Assembly: GCA_029263475.1 (NCBI GenBank)
Contig: JAJCXK010000071.1
Location: 1 to 64,000, forward strand
DNA: 64,000 nucleotides
DNA from: Candidatus Nitrosopumilus sp.
GTDB lineage: Archaea; Thermoproteota; Nitrososphaeria; Nitrososphaerales; Nitrosopumilaceae
Direction of reading: 5' to 3'
The translations under genes were made by a program, and so were the position numbers. The first letter of the stretch is position 1. Each line of letters opens with the position of its first letter. Shown in pieces: positions 51,369 through 61,625 of the stretch. Under the pieces are notes generated by a model, which ran no database searches, was not told the DNA's origin, and saw only the letters and a list, made by a program, of their open reading frames with translations.

Positions 51369-51908
51369 TTAGAATTTTTTTAAAGTGCTCTTGTATCGCT
51401 TTATTGATTCATGAATTACACCTTTAGCCTCTTTGGCATTCTTCCATCCTAGTATCTCAACTTTTTTTCCTTCCAATTCTTTGTATACTTGGAAAAAATG
51501 CGCAATTTCTGAACGACTGTGATCTTCAATGTCTGTAATGTCTGAAGTGTGTAAGTATCTCGGGTCGTTAGTTGCTACGCATATTATTTTATCATCTGAT
51601 TCCCCATCATCTTTCATTTCAAGTAATCCTATTGGTTTGGATTCGATCAATATGCCTGGATATGTGGGATTGGTAACGATAACTAATGCGTCAAGCGGAT
51701 CTCCGTCTTCTGATAATGTCTGAGGTATCAAACCATAGTCTCCTGGATAGTGAAATGGGGAGAATAACACTCTGTCAAGTTTCATCATATTGTGCTTTTT
51801 ATCATATTCATATTTGTTCATAGAGCCTTTGGGAATTTCTACTATGACATTTATGATGTCTGGAATGTCATTTCCAGGTTCTATATCATGCCAAAAATTT
51901 TTACTCAT
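51369..51908 (-). CDS. ppa: Inorganic pyrophosphatase
   Basis: VIVEIPKGSMNKYEYDK, YGLIPQTLSEDGDPLDALV. Confidence 0.95.
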   Translation of the reverse strand: MSKNFWHDIEPGNDIPDIINVIVEIPKGSMNKYEYDKKHNMMKLDRVLFSPFHYPGDYGLIPQTLSEDGDPLDALVIVTNPTYPGILIESKPIGLLEMKDDGESDDKIICVATNDPRYLHTSDITDIEDHSRSEIAHFFQVYKELEGKKVEILGWKNAKEAKGVIHESIKRYKSTLKKF

Positions 51909-52007
51909 TTTCTGGCTCTTGGTTTAGACATTCGGTATATGAATTCTCTGAAAGATGCGGTGATTTGGAATTTAGTAAAATCTTTTATCATGTTTAGTTA
52001 TTGGTTT

Positions 52008-52580
52008 ATGGTGGCAAAAATTGCAGTGATAATGGGCTCTGTTCGATCTGAAAGACATGGAATCAAAGTGGCAAAATGGGTAGTTTCCAAATTGAAGAAT
52101 AATGATCATGATGTCTTCCTTGTTGACCCTTTGGAATTGGATTTGCCAATACTGGATAAAATGTACAAGGAAATGAAATTCCCTTCTGAAAAATTACAAA
52201 AACTACAAAAAATAATTAATGATGCTGATGGGTATGTCCCAATCACTCCTGAATACAATCACAGTATTTCTTCTGCGCTAAAGAATACTTTGGATTACTT
52301 CCTGGAAGAATATTTTTTCAAACCATCTGCAATAGTATCCTATTCTGTTGGAAATTTTGGCGGAATTGTTGCAGGAAATCACCTACGTCAAGTTTTGGCA
52401 GAGATGGGTATGCCTGCCATTCCGTCACAGTTGCCAATTTCTAGGGTCCATGAGACGTTTGATGCTGATGGAAAATTACTTGATGAAAATTATGACAGAC
52501 GATTTTTAAAATTCCTTGACGAGTTTGAATGGTATGTCTCGGCGTTAGCAAAACAGAGAGAATCTGGTACTCCTTATTGA
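52008..52580 (+). CDS. NADPH-dependent FMN reductase family
   Basis: IAVIMGSVRSERHGIKVAKWV...TPEYNHSISSALKNTLDY; track ORF N-terminus over-extended. Confidence 0.88.
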   Translation: MVAKIAVIMGSVRSERHGIKVAKWVVSKLKNNDHDVFLVDPLELDLPILDKMYKEMKFPSEKLQKLQKIINDADGYVPITPEYNHSISSALKNTLDYFLEEYFFKPSAIVSYSVGNFGGIVAGNHLRQVLAEMGMPAIPSQLPISRVHETFDADGKLLDENYDRRFLKFLDEFEWYVSALAKQRESGTPY

Positions 52581-53003
52581 CTATGTCAGGTCATTGACAT
52601 TTGGGATCACCCTGTAGATTTTTACCGTGTAGTTCCCTTCGAATATATTTATGAATTCACCCGTATTGAAATCCAAGTTCCTGACTCTGAATTTGTATTC
52701 ATATGATCCGTCTCCCTTGACATCCACTTGTGCAAAGTGAACTGGATCTTCTCCCTTGTAGAATTGTATTATTATTGGAAATCTCTCAACATAATCTGTT
52801 GCCTCTCCTCTTACTGTGCCCCATGGCAGCTCATTTTCTTGAGGAACACTCATAGTAGTCGTTGTCTTTTCCAAACTAATTTTTTCATTAATTGGCGTAA
52901 TGGTTACTTGGTTAGATTCTGCTGAAACATTTCCTGGAACCGTCATAATTCCAAATGCTGCCATTACTGACGCAATCAACAATGCATTAGATTTGACTCT
53001 CAT
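52581..53003 (-). CDS. Hypothetical secreted protein
   Basis: 140 aa with signal peptide. Confidence 0.65.
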   Translation of the reverse strand: MRVKSNALLIASVMAAFGIMTVPGNVSAESNQVTITPINEKISLEKTTTTMSVPQENELPWGTVRGEATDYVERFPIIIQFYKGEDPVHFAQVDVKGDGSYEYKFRVRNLDFNTGEFINIFEGNYTVKIYRVIPNVNDLT

Positions 53004-53208
53004 TATACTTTATGTCTAAAAAAGTAATTTAAAAAATTTGTTACTAATTACTATTCATGGTGTCAACACTCTTTTCTTTCTCCGGGTGTATCTCTTAATT
53101 TCAATATGTGCTGCATATGTCAAATTATGATTGATCTGGTAATATTGATTGATAATGTAAATTGCGTCTATGTGTTGTTAAAGAATTATTGAAAAAATGA
53201 TCTTCGAT

Positions 53209-53358
53209 CTAGCTGGTAACAATTTTTTTCGTGCCCCATTTGAGGTTGAATTCCTTTTCAGTGATTTTTACTCTAGATTTGCACTTTACACACCTGCGCA
53301 TTTTGGTACTTTTAGAATATCTCCAAACGTGGGCCTCACTTATCTTATTACAGTTCAT
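53209..53358 (-). CDS. Small basic CxxC protein
   Basis: MNCNKISEAHVWRYSKSTKMRRCVKCKSRVKITEKEF. Confidence 0.45.
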   Translation of the reverse strand: MNCNKISEAHVWRYSKSTKMRRCVKCKSRVKITEKEFNLKWGTKKIVTS

Positions 53359-53469
53359 GGTTTGGCTCTTTTTCACTAGTATTTTATTCATAGCATTAGG
53401 AAAATAATCCTCATATGGTTAACTGATCAGGAAACAAAATACATTAATCAAAATAATAGACTGTTAGAT

Positions 53470-53547
53470 GTGAAATTAGGGATAAAGCTTTTGATAATTG
53501 GAATCATTGCAATTCTTGCACAAGTTTTTGGAAATCTTTTATTTTAA
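53470..53547 (+). CDS. 25-aa single-TM microprotein (GTG start; VKLGIKLLIIGIIAILAQVFGNLLF)
   Basis: Manual translation in a gene-poor gap. Confidence 0.35.
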   Translation: MKLGIKLLIIGIIAILAQVFGNLLF

Positions 53548-53821
53548 AATCAGTTTGAATTTCTGTGACTCGAAAATGACTGTCATCGTATCTATGACAT
53601 TTCTCTTGTCTTTGACACATGATTAAAAAATAAGCCTGTCTGAAATTAAGATGATTATGTTCTTTGAACATCTATGTTGTTGATGTAACCTGATGGAAAT
53701 TCCTTTAAAACTTGAATGATGTTGGATGCAATGGTTAACTTTTCAAATTCGCCAATCTAATTCTAGAATTTTAATCTGCAACATGCGAAATTCTTAAATC
53801 CCAAATTCGCCTATATTATAT

Positions 53822-54001
53822 ATGGCTACGCGTGATGATCTTAGGAATGATATTCTTAAAGTCACTGAAGAACAGCAAAAATTAATGGAGTTGAGGAAAT
53901 CCTTCTTGGGTTCAAAGAACAATGAAGATCAAATGAACGCATTTCGAATGACGACTCAGATTATGAAATATGAGGATTTTATCCGGGATGCAGAAAAATA
54001 A
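53822..54001 (+). CDS. 59-aa helical protein (MATRDDLRNDILKVTEEQQKLMELRKSFLGSKNNEDQMNAFRMTTQIMKYEDFIRDAEK)
   Basis: Manual translation; clean ATG-TAA ORF just below the 60-aa cutoff. Confidence 0.5.
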   Translation: MATRDDLRNDILKVTEEQQKLMELRKSFLGSKNNEDQMNAFRMTTQIMKYEDFIRDAEK

Positions 54002-54748
54002 CTTAGAACAATGGACTGACTAAATTTAGAATTACAAACATCTTAAATTTGACTTTGTCTGTTTCTTTAATTTCTAAACAAAATACCTGTCGATGAATAT
54101 CTTTTTTCATTTCATCATATTATGGTTGAACTATTATGCGGTATGATTTTTCATAATCTCTGATACTCTTTACTACTTGCCAATCTTTGACATTCTAAGT
54201 TTTTGTTTCACGTGTTGTTGGAAACTTGTTCTTGGTCGTATATGTCATCGTTGGATTTGTAATTTTGTATGTGCCAATATTTTTAGACCTCTGTTTCTTA
54301 TCAATTCAGATAATTATTTTATCTCTAGAATCTTGAGTAAATCTCTATCTATAGAATCGTTGACATCATGAAAATTGCTGTTTCTAGAAAGTTCTGGGGT
54401 TTTTTGTTTCCCTTCCAAATGGAGTGAATTTTGGATTGATGTGGGTGAATGAACTGAATGGGAATTGCTCTTGCTGTATCTCTTTTTTTCGTTCCCGTAT
54501 GCTTAGAATTTGGTTTGATTTTGACATGTTGACTTTATATTTTTTTAAGAAATAGTTTACTGATTTGTAGTTTTAAATTATTTGGATTAGAATTTTATTT
54601 TGATGATTGCGATTAAAATAATTTCATGTGCGCTGAATTGAATTTCCAAGTTTATGTTTTTTAGAAACTTGATTCTAAATCACAATCGATTTTTTCAGTT
54701 ATGGCTTCTTGTATTGATTAAGTATTTGTTGTGATGCCTTTTTCTCTC

Positions 54749-56592
54749 TTAAATGATATTTTTCTTATCCCTCCATGTCAGTGCTTCTTTCATATCTTCT
54801 TCATTTACGCGATCATCTAAAACCCATTTTGGGAAATTAATTTTAAACCATTCTGGGATTTTGTTTTGAGCATTTTCACTTGTAGGCATTCCTAGATAAT
54901 TCATAATTTCAGAGTCTGTAGCCGAATTTGATTGGTTCCTCCCCATTTTTCTATCATGTTTCTAAAATCGTTTGACTGAATTGCTGCTGATGTTTGGGCA
55001 TCTATCATGTTTGAAGATTCGCTTGTACTTGACACCTGTTTCTCTTCAACGTGTTTTTTCTTTGACTCTGTTACCTTGATCACATCTGAAAGAATCGTAT
55101 CCTGGGAGTTTCTGTTGGTATCCCACATTCTGATTATTATGTCTGATGTCTGCATCTCTTTTTCAAATGTGACATCGAAACTCAATTCCAACTTGTTATC
55201 TATCTCTCTTTGTGTCATATCAACGTCTGAGAAAAATTCATTGGGATCGAAAAATTGAAGTTGATTGTTTGAATCAAAAGTGATGTACGTATCACTTTGG
55301 TGTATCTGACGTGTATGACCATTAAGATTGGTAAATAATCCTACAAACTCGATTGCAGACTTCCCTGAATTGTCATTAATCAACATGGTCAAGTTGAATT
55401 TCTCCCCTGTTTCAATCACATGTGTGTCTATTTTGTTAGAATAGTTTAGTTCTGATATCTCTAACCCGTTAATCACTAGGGGGAATTCATTATCATCATA
55501 CACTTGATTTCTGATTGACGGTGGTGATTTATCGCCACTACCTCCTCCGCCACCGGAATTCATTGCAGGGATTACTGCATAGGTTGAAAAGTGTTCAAGA
55601 AATGCAGTATATCCGCAAGATTCTGTTGTATCGCCATTGGTGTTTCTGAAAACAGAAATGCCGTTAAAGCTAGTTGCTCCTGTATCGCTTACTGAAGCTA
55701 GGTTGATGTTTGGACATTGCACAAGTCCGCTTTTGACACTTGTTGGATGTGTTAGATGATTCGAATTTTCTATGGGTCCCATAACAAACGATATTGATGG
55801 GGTTTCCTTGAATTGGTCTTTTTGATCCAGATTGACTGAATTGGTCAATGCCAATCCTTGGGCTTCAAATGTCATGTACATTACTGCCGCGTTTACTTTT
55901 GGTATGGTGTCTTTTGGTTCTTCAGTAAATGAAGCTCCGAACTTTAAACTATTGATGTTTTCATTTGCTACGAATTGTATTCCTTTGATGATTCCTCCGT
56001 TTGCCAATCCTTCATTGTTATTGATTGAGATGTGTATTTCCTGATTCTTTGCCAATTCGTTTACTGAAACTACTGCAATCTTCCCTTTGTCTGATTTATC
56101 TAATGATATGATTGTTGCAGGAACTGACCACGATGAATTTGGGTTTTGATTCTGGTTATCTATTTTGTATTCTGTCACCTTGAATTGATCCGCAATATTT
56201 CTAATTGTATCTCCAAAACCTGCATCACCACTGACATTGCTTGTGTCATCTTGATTGATTGGGGAATCAAATGGATTAATCACGTCAAATGATACGAATG
56301 TCCCGTCGATAAAAATTTTGATCTTTTGATCCGTATTTCCTGAATCGAACTTCTGCACTCTGTCGTTTCTGGTGTCTGCAACGTAGATCATTCCATTGGA
56401 GTCCACGAACACGCCTCTTGGCTCGTCAAGCTGACCTGCGTCTGTTCCTCTGCCATCCCCTAACGCAATGACATTCCCGCCGACATCCATTTTCAGAATT
56501 CTGTCGTTTCTGGTGTCTGCGACAAACACGTTACCTTGAGAATCGACAAACACGTCAGACGGATCACTTAGTTCCTCTGTCCCGAAGTTCAA
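54749..56592 (-). pseudogene. NHL-repeat protein, apparently 5'-truncated and frameshifted near its 3' end (track ORFs 54901-56592 and 54749-54946)
   Basis: NHL motifs SDPSDVFVDSQGNVFVADTRNDRI; tail ...FRNMIEKWGGTNQ in one frame continues as SNSATDSEIMNYLG...IPEWFK in another; no signal peptide. Confidence 0.65.
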
Positions 56593-56600
56593 AATCTCAT

Positions 56601-57371
56601 CCTCATGGACATTGGATTAGCTCTGATGGAAAATACATGGTAACGCCTAACTTCATCGGTTTGTCTTCTAGTATCATAAATCTTCATGATGGAACTTCAG
56701 AAAATGCTGTTGATGCAACTACTGGAAGTCCTGTAATGTTGGCTCCAATTGCGACTGGGATGGTGGGGAGTGGTGATAAGTACTATACTACCGACTTTTT
56801 GGGAAATACTTTGAGTGTTATTGATCTTGATACTAAAAAAATAATTAAACAAGTTAACTTGCAGGATCCTGCAGTTGGAACCGGACTTCCAATTCAAACC
56901 CCTGTCAGTCCTGATGATAAATGGATGGTAACTGCAAATGTAATTGCAGCAAAAATGACTGTACTTGACACATCTACTGATACAATTGTAAAAACTCTGG
57001 AATGTGATCCTGGCTGTCATGGTGTTCAATGGGGTGCTAAAGATGGTGGTGGCTACTATGCATATGTCTCAAGCAAATTCTCAAACGCACTAATCGTTGT
57101 AGATCCTGATGTAAATGGCGATGATGATGGATCAGATGCAGATGTAGTTGGAAAGATTCTTCTCAATCAGCAGTTTTCAACCGGTATGGATGATCGTGTA
57201 ATTGAATATGCTGGAATGGGTGGACAAGGAGTTCTTACAATACCCAATGTTTATGATGGATGGATTGATGCAACTGTTGCAGAATGTGGTGCAACTGAAG
57301 ATCCCTGCTCTCAAGAAATAGTTGATTATATTGGAGAACTTACGTCTTCACAGCAACAAGCATTGCCATAA
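56601..57371 (+). pseudogene. YVTN-type beta-propeller protein, apparently missing its N-terminal half
   Basis: In-frame PHGHWISSDGKYMVTPN precedes the track start; propeller repeats; no signal peptide. Confidence 0.6.
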
Positions 57372-57517
57372 GTTGTATCAAATTCTGTCAAAGTCATTTT
57401 TAATACTAATGTTGCGTCTGTGAAGTTTAATTTTAAATTTCTATAGTTGACATCCTTTTTTGTCAGTACAGCAAGTTCCTTGAGCTTTATAGATAAATTT
57501 AGTAAAAGATCCCTTGT

Positions 57518-57727
57518 CTAATCCAGATCCTCTTTTGCATATTTGACAAACTGACTGACTCGTTGCTCAAAGTCTCCTTCGAGGATTTCTTCAAAAATCT
57601 TGCAAAGTACGTGACGTAGAGTCCTGGTGTATTTTTCCCTGGTCTCCTTGGCCTTGATTCCATGATGAAACATCTCTAGGGGGCTTTCCTTGCCTATCCT
57701 TTGGAATTCTTCTCTTGTTATCTTCAT
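57518..57727 (-). pseudogene. Probable N-terminal fragment of a tyrosine recombinase/integrase
   Basis: MKITREEFQRIGKESPLEMFHHGIKAKETREKYTRTLRHVLCKIFEEIL...FVKYAKEDLD resembles thaumarchaeal integrase N-terminal domains; no catalytic domain follows. Confidence 0.45.
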
Positions 57728-58011
57728 GTTTTCACTCTTTCTTGGCTGTGGAACTACAAAAAGGGACACTAGAGGGATGGACCGGATGGTGTCTGTGACT
57801 TGCAAGAGATGGACCGTGCAGTTTTTTCTCCAATTGTTATTTTTTGTTGTCTGGAAACCGTCATTATTTTTCTACGTCTTCTAAATGCAGTTACATCTTG
57901 AAAAAGTTTTCTTATGTATATTTTTGGCTCAAATTTGATTGGGAACACAATGTGTATTGGGATATAGTTAGGGCGTTGATTAATGCACCCACGTGGAAGA
58001 TCTAAAAAAAT

Positions 58012-58116
58012 ATGAACGAATTTAATTTTGTGCCCACAATTGAAGTATTGTCAAATGAGGCAGTAATCGCCACGGTTCCACTGTGTCAGAAATGCAAAAT
58101 GTTCTGGTACTCATGA
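58012..58116 (+). CDS. 34-aa microprotein (MNEFNFVPTIEVLSNEAVIATVPLCQKCKMFWYS)
   Basis: Manual translation; single CxxC. Confidence 0.25.
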   Translation: MNEFNFVPTIEVLSNEAVIATVPLCQKCKMFWYS

Positions 58117-58213
58117 CGGGAATGTACTCCAAGTGCTTCTGCTCTAGAGTCTCGTTGCAGTTTAATGAGAAAAAATTCCAGATTATTTTTTCATCTGGTA
58201 TGCCGAATCCTTT

Positions 58214-58391
58214 TCAGATATGCATAAATAGATAATATTATTTGAGATGAAATTAGGTTTCATCAATGGATGCCAACAGATGTCATGCTTGTGGGAGAAC
58301 CTTCTATGATGGCATGGACACATACTGCTCCTTTCAGTGCAGTTTTCTTGCGTCAACGACAAAGAGAAAATTTTATCATAAAAAGGAACTA
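58214..58391 (+). repeat. Left arm of an imperfect inverted repeat (right arm approx. 63826-64000)
   Basis: gatatgcataaatagataatattat and most of the coding region match the reverse complement of the window end. Confidence 0.85.
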
Positions 58392-58397
58392 AAATAA
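58266..58397 (+). CDS. 43-aa zinc-finger microprotein (MDANRCHACGRTFYDGMDTYCSFQCSFLASTTKRKFYHKKELK); inverted paralog at 63820-63957
   Basis: Manual translation; CxxC...CxxxC; near-identical reverse-complement copy in the same window. Confidence 0.7.
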   Translation: MDANRCHACGRTFYDGMDTYCSFQCSFLASTTKRKFYHKKELK

Positions 58398-58647
58398 ATT
58401 TCAAGTGTTCTCTTGTTTTAATTTCATCTCTGTTTTTATTCCAATCATATTTAAAAAATAAGGGTTTTAGGATTGGATGTTTTTGATGAAACATCATCTC
58501 AGGGATTATCTTCCAGATGATCATTTTCTCATCAGGACTGCGAAAAATATCCAAATTGTTTGAGTCATCATTGAATGAAAATGTTGATCACATGAAAATG
58601 GAAAGTGGTGAATTGATTGGAATCCTGACCAATCTTGTTTCTTGGAG

Positions 58648-58746
58648 ATGTGTGTGGTATGTGGCAAGAAGACAGTTAATGCAGAGCACGAAAGTCATCT
58701 GAAATTCCAGGTCGAGACGCATGAAATGAACATAAAAGGAATCTGA
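58648..58746 (+). CDS. 32-aa C2H2-like microprotein (MCVVCGKKTVNAEHESHLKFQVETHEMNIKGI)
   Basis: Manual translation; CVVC followed by His pairs. Confidence 0.35.
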   Translation: MCVVCGKKTVNAEHESHLKFQVETHEMNIKGI

Positions 58747-59012
58747 TGCAAACAGTCAAACGAATCAAAAAAAAAAAGAACACAGCCCATGCAAAATCCC
58801 GTTTGGTTTCCTTTAGAGTAATTCAAACTCATGGGGTAGAGGTGGACTCGTTCTGATATCATTATGGAATTATCAAAGATAAGCATGTCTATGGATTTGT
58901 ACTGGGATCAGTGAAAAATATTTAAAAAGTTTTTGAGAATCTTGAAAATATCGTAACGTTAGTTGCAAATTTTACATACAGATTCATAAACTCATAATTT
59001 TCCAACCGTTTC

Positions 59013-59171
59013 ATGGTTACATACCGCCTGACGTGCAAGAACTGTGACATGGATCATACTCATGAGGCAGAGCAAATTGAAGGCGTGTCAGAATTCTGGA
59101 AGAACTGGAACAAGGCACACGGCGAGAACATGAAGTGCATCCATGATTATGTCATTGAGACCTTGGATTGA
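59013..59171 (+). CDS. 52-aa Cys/His microprotein (MVTYRLTCKNCDMDHTHEAEQIEGVSEFWKNWNKAHGENMKCIHDYVIETLD)
   Basis: Manual translation; CxxC...C..H. Confidence 0.5.
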   Translation: MVTYRLTCKNCDMDHTHEAEQIEGVSEFWKNWNKAHGENMKCIHDYVIETLD

Positions 59172-59208
59172 CAAAAAATAAGGATTACCTCATAGGAAAG
59201 AAAATGCA

Positions 59209-59421
59209 ATGAGGGCATTCATAGTCATATCCAACGAATATGCAGAATCTGGAATTGCCGGAGTATTTGAGACATTGGAAAAAGCTGTTGAACTTATTTC
59301 CGAATCGACGAGATTTTTTCGTGATCTTACGATTGAATTATGGGAAGATGGCAAACATTTGGCAGTTTGGTCTTGTGATCCGTATGACTTGAAACCAGAA
59401 TTGATATGGGGAAAAAGTTAG
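59209..59421 (+). CDS. 70-aa hypothetical protein
   Basis: Clean ORF, same strand as neighbouring micro-ORFs. Confidence 0.55.
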   Translation: MRAFIVISNEYAESGIAGVFETLEKAVELISESTRFFRDLTIELWEDGKHLAVWSCDPYDLKPELIWGKS

Positions 59422-59562
59422 ATGACAGTCAAAATACTGTATAATCTGAATAATGCATTCCCTGAAGATTCTGAAAGTAGAGCCCTCAGGGAAAGAATCT
59501 CGGTAATGCCTCAGATGTACGGGGCTTCACTTTTGTCCTTTCCATGCCACAAAATAAAATAA
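59422..59562 (+). CDS. 46-aa microprotein starting directly at the upstream stop (TAGATG)
   Basis: MTVKILYNLNNAFPEDSESRALRERISVMPQMYGASLLSFPCHKIK. Confidence 0.4.
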   Translation: MTVKILYNLNNAFPEDSESRALRERISVMPQMYGASLLSFPCHKIK

Positions 59563-59630
59563 TATTTAAAAATATCTCAGATTATTTTGAGAGTGATAAT
59601 GCATGATACATGAATAATCAAGCATTGTAA

Positions 59631-59723
59631 TTATTGAAGATGTCCTGCTGCAATAAATTCACATTGATATGAGCCATATCCATCCATTACGGCATTCATT
59701 ATTGTTCTTCTTCCGCAGGCCAT
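59631..59723 (-). CDS. 30-aa microprotein (MACGRRTIMNAVMDGYGSYQCEFIAAGHLQ)
   Basis: Manual translation. Confidence 0.3.
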   Translation of the reverse strand: MACGRRTIMNAVMDGYGSYQCEFIAAGHLQ

Positions 59724-59762
59724 AACATCTATCGGATTTTATTTGTATCTGTTTAGATTTCG

Positions 59763-59873
59763 TTATACTTTACCTCTGGCATTACAATCAATACAGGGTA
59801 TTGATCTAAATCCATTACCGCCAACAACTACTACACTGCCAAGGCCATCACACTTTGTACACTTTTCCATCAT
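59763..59873 (-). CDS. 36-aa DnaJ-zinc-finger-like microprotein (MMEKCTKCDGLGSVVVVGGNGFRSIPCIDCNARGKV)
   Basis: CxxCxGxG plus CxxCxxxG pattern. Confidence 0.5.
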   Translation of the reverse strand: MMEKCTKCDGLGSVVVVGGNGFRSIPCIDCNARGKV

Positions 59874-60281
59874 TTTACAGATTCCGCCTTGTCGTATTAT
59901 TTAAATTTTGAACCTTATTGTAGAATTAGATTATGTTTTATTTTTATTGCCATTTTAAAATATTTTTTAGTATTAATTCCCATACCCTGTAATGGAGAAA
60001 TAGTCTGTGTTTTTTCTTTAGTATCTGAAAAATTTCTTTGGCGTATTGGTTTTATGTCGTTTTTTTATAACAGAGCATCTTAAATCACATATCGTCATAT
60101 CTGTTAATCGTAGTAATGGATTGACCATTCATGCTCATACTCTGAGCCAGAAAATATTAATCATGTACTTACTCTTGAAATTCTGAATCTCATAAGCACT
60201 TCTCATTTCTATCCATCTACGAGTGATCTGTGAAGACGCAGTACCAAATGATTAAAATTCAAACATTTTACCCCGCTTTTC

Positions 60282-60485
60282 ATGGGTGGCTGTTCAAACC
60301 AGTGTCTGAAACATAATGCAGTAAGACCTGGCAAAACTGGGTCGAGATATCAAGTCGGTCAGAAGTACTGTACTCACTGTGTATTGTTTGTTGAATGGGA
60401 TGGAATGCATTGTCCCTGCTGTCATTTGAAACTGAAGACTAGTTCGAGGAACCGCCGCTACAAGACGGACGTCAAGCGGATTTAA
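60282..60485 (+). CDS. Small zinc protein, tandem paralog A
   Basis: RYQVGQKYCTHCVLFVEWDGMHCPCCHLKLK. Confidence 0.7.
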   Translation: MGGCSNQCLKHNAVRPGKTGSRYQVGQKYCTHCVLFVEWDGMHCPCCHLKLKTSSRNRRYKTDVKRI

Positions 60486-60579
60486 TGAGGCAAGTGATGA
60501 TCGATGTATTGTTTTACCATGATCGAGATAGTTTCAAACCAAAATAGTTCAAATCTGAAACTGTTTTGTACGTATCATC

Positions 60580-60777
60580 ATGGCCTGCAATGACCAGCAC
60601 AACCGATACAAGGTTTCAAAGCCGTATGGCGGCACAAGATACGGCAAAGGCCAAAAGTATTGCAGTACGTGCGCTGTGTTCATGAAGTGGGATGGCGTAA
60701 GATGTCCGTGCTGCAACTACAATCTAAAGTACAGTCCGAGAAAATGCAGCACTAAGATTGGGGTTCATCGATTTTAG
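60580..60777 (+). CDS. Small zinc protein, tandem paralog B
   Basis: RYGKGQKYCSTCAVFMKWDGVRCPCCNYNLK. Confidence 0.7.
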   Translation: MACNDQHNRYKVSKPYGGTRYGKGQKYCSTCAVFMKWDGVRCPCCNYNLKYSPRKCSTKIGVHRF

Positions 60778-61063
60778 ATTGAACCAAAACGATCAAAGTC
60801 TTACAAGTTTATTTGAAAATTATTATAAGAAATTTTGTTAAACGTTGGTCAAGACACTACTTTAATATACAAAATTCTCCGAATTCCAAATTTTTACCGT
60901 TATCGTAGATGATGCATTACAGGATGCCAAAATAACCGAAGGACAACTCCATGAAATGTTAAATGCAGTCTAAATGTCAATCGTCGTATTTTTTTTCTTT
61001 ACGTCTGAATTAACTATTGATCAATTGCCATTTGTTTATTAATCTCAAGAATATTTATCGTGT

Positions 61064-61453
61064 ATGAACAGCGTAGTATGGTTTGAAATGCCGTTTGATG
61101 AATCCGAACGCGCACAGAAATTCTACAAGGACGTGTTTGGTTGGCAAATTAATCCAGTCCCAAACATGGAGGATTATCTCTTGGCTAATACGACTGAGTC
61201 TGATCCGCAGACGATGCAGCCAAAGAATCCTGGTGCAATCAACGGGGGAATGTCCAAAAGAAACTCAAATACGGCACAAAACCCCGTAATTGTAATTCAG
61301 GTAGACTCAATCGATGAACATGTCAAAAAAATTGAAGGTTCAGGTGGCAAGATAGTGATGCCCAAGACAGACATCGGTACATTTGGCTTTTATGCAAGAG
61401 TTTCAGATACCGAAGGAAACGAAATTGGCATATGGGAACAATCAAAACAATAA
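61064..61453 (+). CDS. Glyoxalase/VOC superfamily protein
   Basis: VVWFEMPFDESERAQKFYKDVFGWQI...FGFYARVSDTEGNEIGIWE. Confidence 0.88.
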   Translation: MNSVVWFEMPFDESERAQKFYKDVFGWQINPVPNMEDYLLANTTESDPQTMQPKNPGAINGGMSKRNSNTAQNPVIVIQVDSIDEHVKKIEGSGGKIVMPKTDIGTFGFYARVSDTEGNEIGIWEQSKQ

Positions 61454-61625
61454 TTTTATTTTTTTATTCTAATCTCTAACCTGACTCATCTTCGTCTGAA
61501 CTGCGCCTTGCAGGTCTGACAGGAATATACATGATTGTAAATGCAATCCATGATCAAATTTTCTATTTAGCATTCACTGAGAAATCATTCATCGTGGTTT
61601 TATACAAATTTTGAAAACGCAGAAC

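Noticed and set aside
54177-54371. 64-aa ORF in an AT-rich gap
   Set aside because: Composition (FCFTCCWK...) looks like chance translation of AT-rich DNA; no neighbour context
58183-58554. Track ORF (-) sharing PFYDKIFSLSLTQENC...HKHDICWHP with track ORF 63747-63959 (+)
   Set aside because: Both are antisense translations of the duplicated 43/45-aa zinc microprotein; similarity comes from the real gene on the other strand
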